From Acidimicrobiia bacterium (GTDB taxonomy: Bacteria; Actinomycetota; Acidimicrobiia; Spongiisociales; ZC4RG35), in contig JAOUGY010000016.1 in NCBI GenBank assembly GCA_029865445.1, positions 1 to 21,918 on the forward strand: a stretch of DNA of 21,918 nt. The letters are read 5' to 3'. The notes beneath the pieces are model-generated. The model made no database searches and was not told where the DNA came from. It saw only the letters and a list, made by a program, of their open reading frames with translations. Made by a program: the position numbers and the translations under genes. The number at the start of each line of letters is the position of its first letter. Position 1 is the first letter of the stretch. Shown piece by piece: positions 21,890 through 21,918 of this stretch.

Positions 21890-21918
21890 ATGCTCGTCGA
21901 CAGACACGGGTTCCGGCT
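21890..21918 (+). CDS. Start of a gene, possibly GTP 3',8-cyclase MoaA (partial, 5' end only)
   Basis: Only nine full codons are visible, MLVDRHGFR, with the first two bases of a tenth (CT, so Leu). The existence of a gene is supported by the TACGCT -10 ending 7 bases before the ATG, the same leaderless pattern as the neighbours, and by the divergent layout. The opening L-V-D-R-x-G resembles MoaA, which often starts L-x-D-x-x-G-R before its radical-SAM cysteines, and MoaA would fit the molybdenum-cofactor genes at 5583-7245. Nine residues are too few for a firm name. Confidence 0.4.

Overview
The window is a gene-dense, high-G+C stretch of bacterial chromosome. It most resembles an actinobacterium, possibly of the Acidimicrobiia. 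This is inferred from codon use, the number of leaderless gene starts, an XRE regulator/HBHA-like gene pair like the mycobacterial Rv0474-hbhA pair, and degenerate S-layer-homology-like repeats on a secreted M23 protein. No rRNA, tRNA, CRISPR array, insertion sequence or prophage gene was seen.

Positions 1-7245 start with a rhodanese fragment and a GNAT acetyltransferase on the minus strand. A plus-strand block of molybdenum-hydroxylase (CO dehydrogenase/xanthine dehydrogenase type) maturation genes follows: a CoxD-like MoxR ATPase, a CoxE-like VWA protein, an XdhC split into two cistrons, and a MocA-like nucleotidyltransferase. A secreted M15 peptidase and an eRF1/Vms1-like (baeRF) protein lie between the ATPase and VWA genes. 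No large, medium or small hydroxylase subunit is in the window. A start resembling MoaA at the right edge (21890) would add a second molybdenum-cofactor link.

Positions 7321-9459 hold a helix-hairpin-helix (DUF4332-like) protein ending at a strong bidirectional terminator, an XRE regulator/HBHA-like operon running towards it, and a VIT1/CCC1-type transporter. Positions 9524-15956 are housekeeping metabolism: prephenate dehydrogenase, an M20 amidohydrolase, adenosine deaminase, glutamine-dependent NAD synthetase translationally coupled to a class IV aminotransferase, and a CDF-like membrane protein whose 3' end overlaps the aminotransferase gene tail-to-tail.

Positions 15992-21918 carry the secreted M23 protein, a lipoprotein, the Mg2+ transporter MgtE, a gene-free spacer with GC-rich hairpin repeats, greA, a beta-CASP metallo-beta-lactamase RNase-like protein and the first ten codons of the MoaA-like gene.

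The most general signal is in the gene starts. For 13 genes a TANNNT -10 hexamer ends 6-8 bases before the ATG or GTG, with no Shine-Dalgarno sequence, so transcription probably begins at or next to the start codon. This pattern also settles several ambiguous starts. A smaller set (baeRF, DUF4332, HBHA-like, lipoprotein, mgtE) has conventional ribosome binding sites, and coupled genes start at ATGA/GTGA overlaps.
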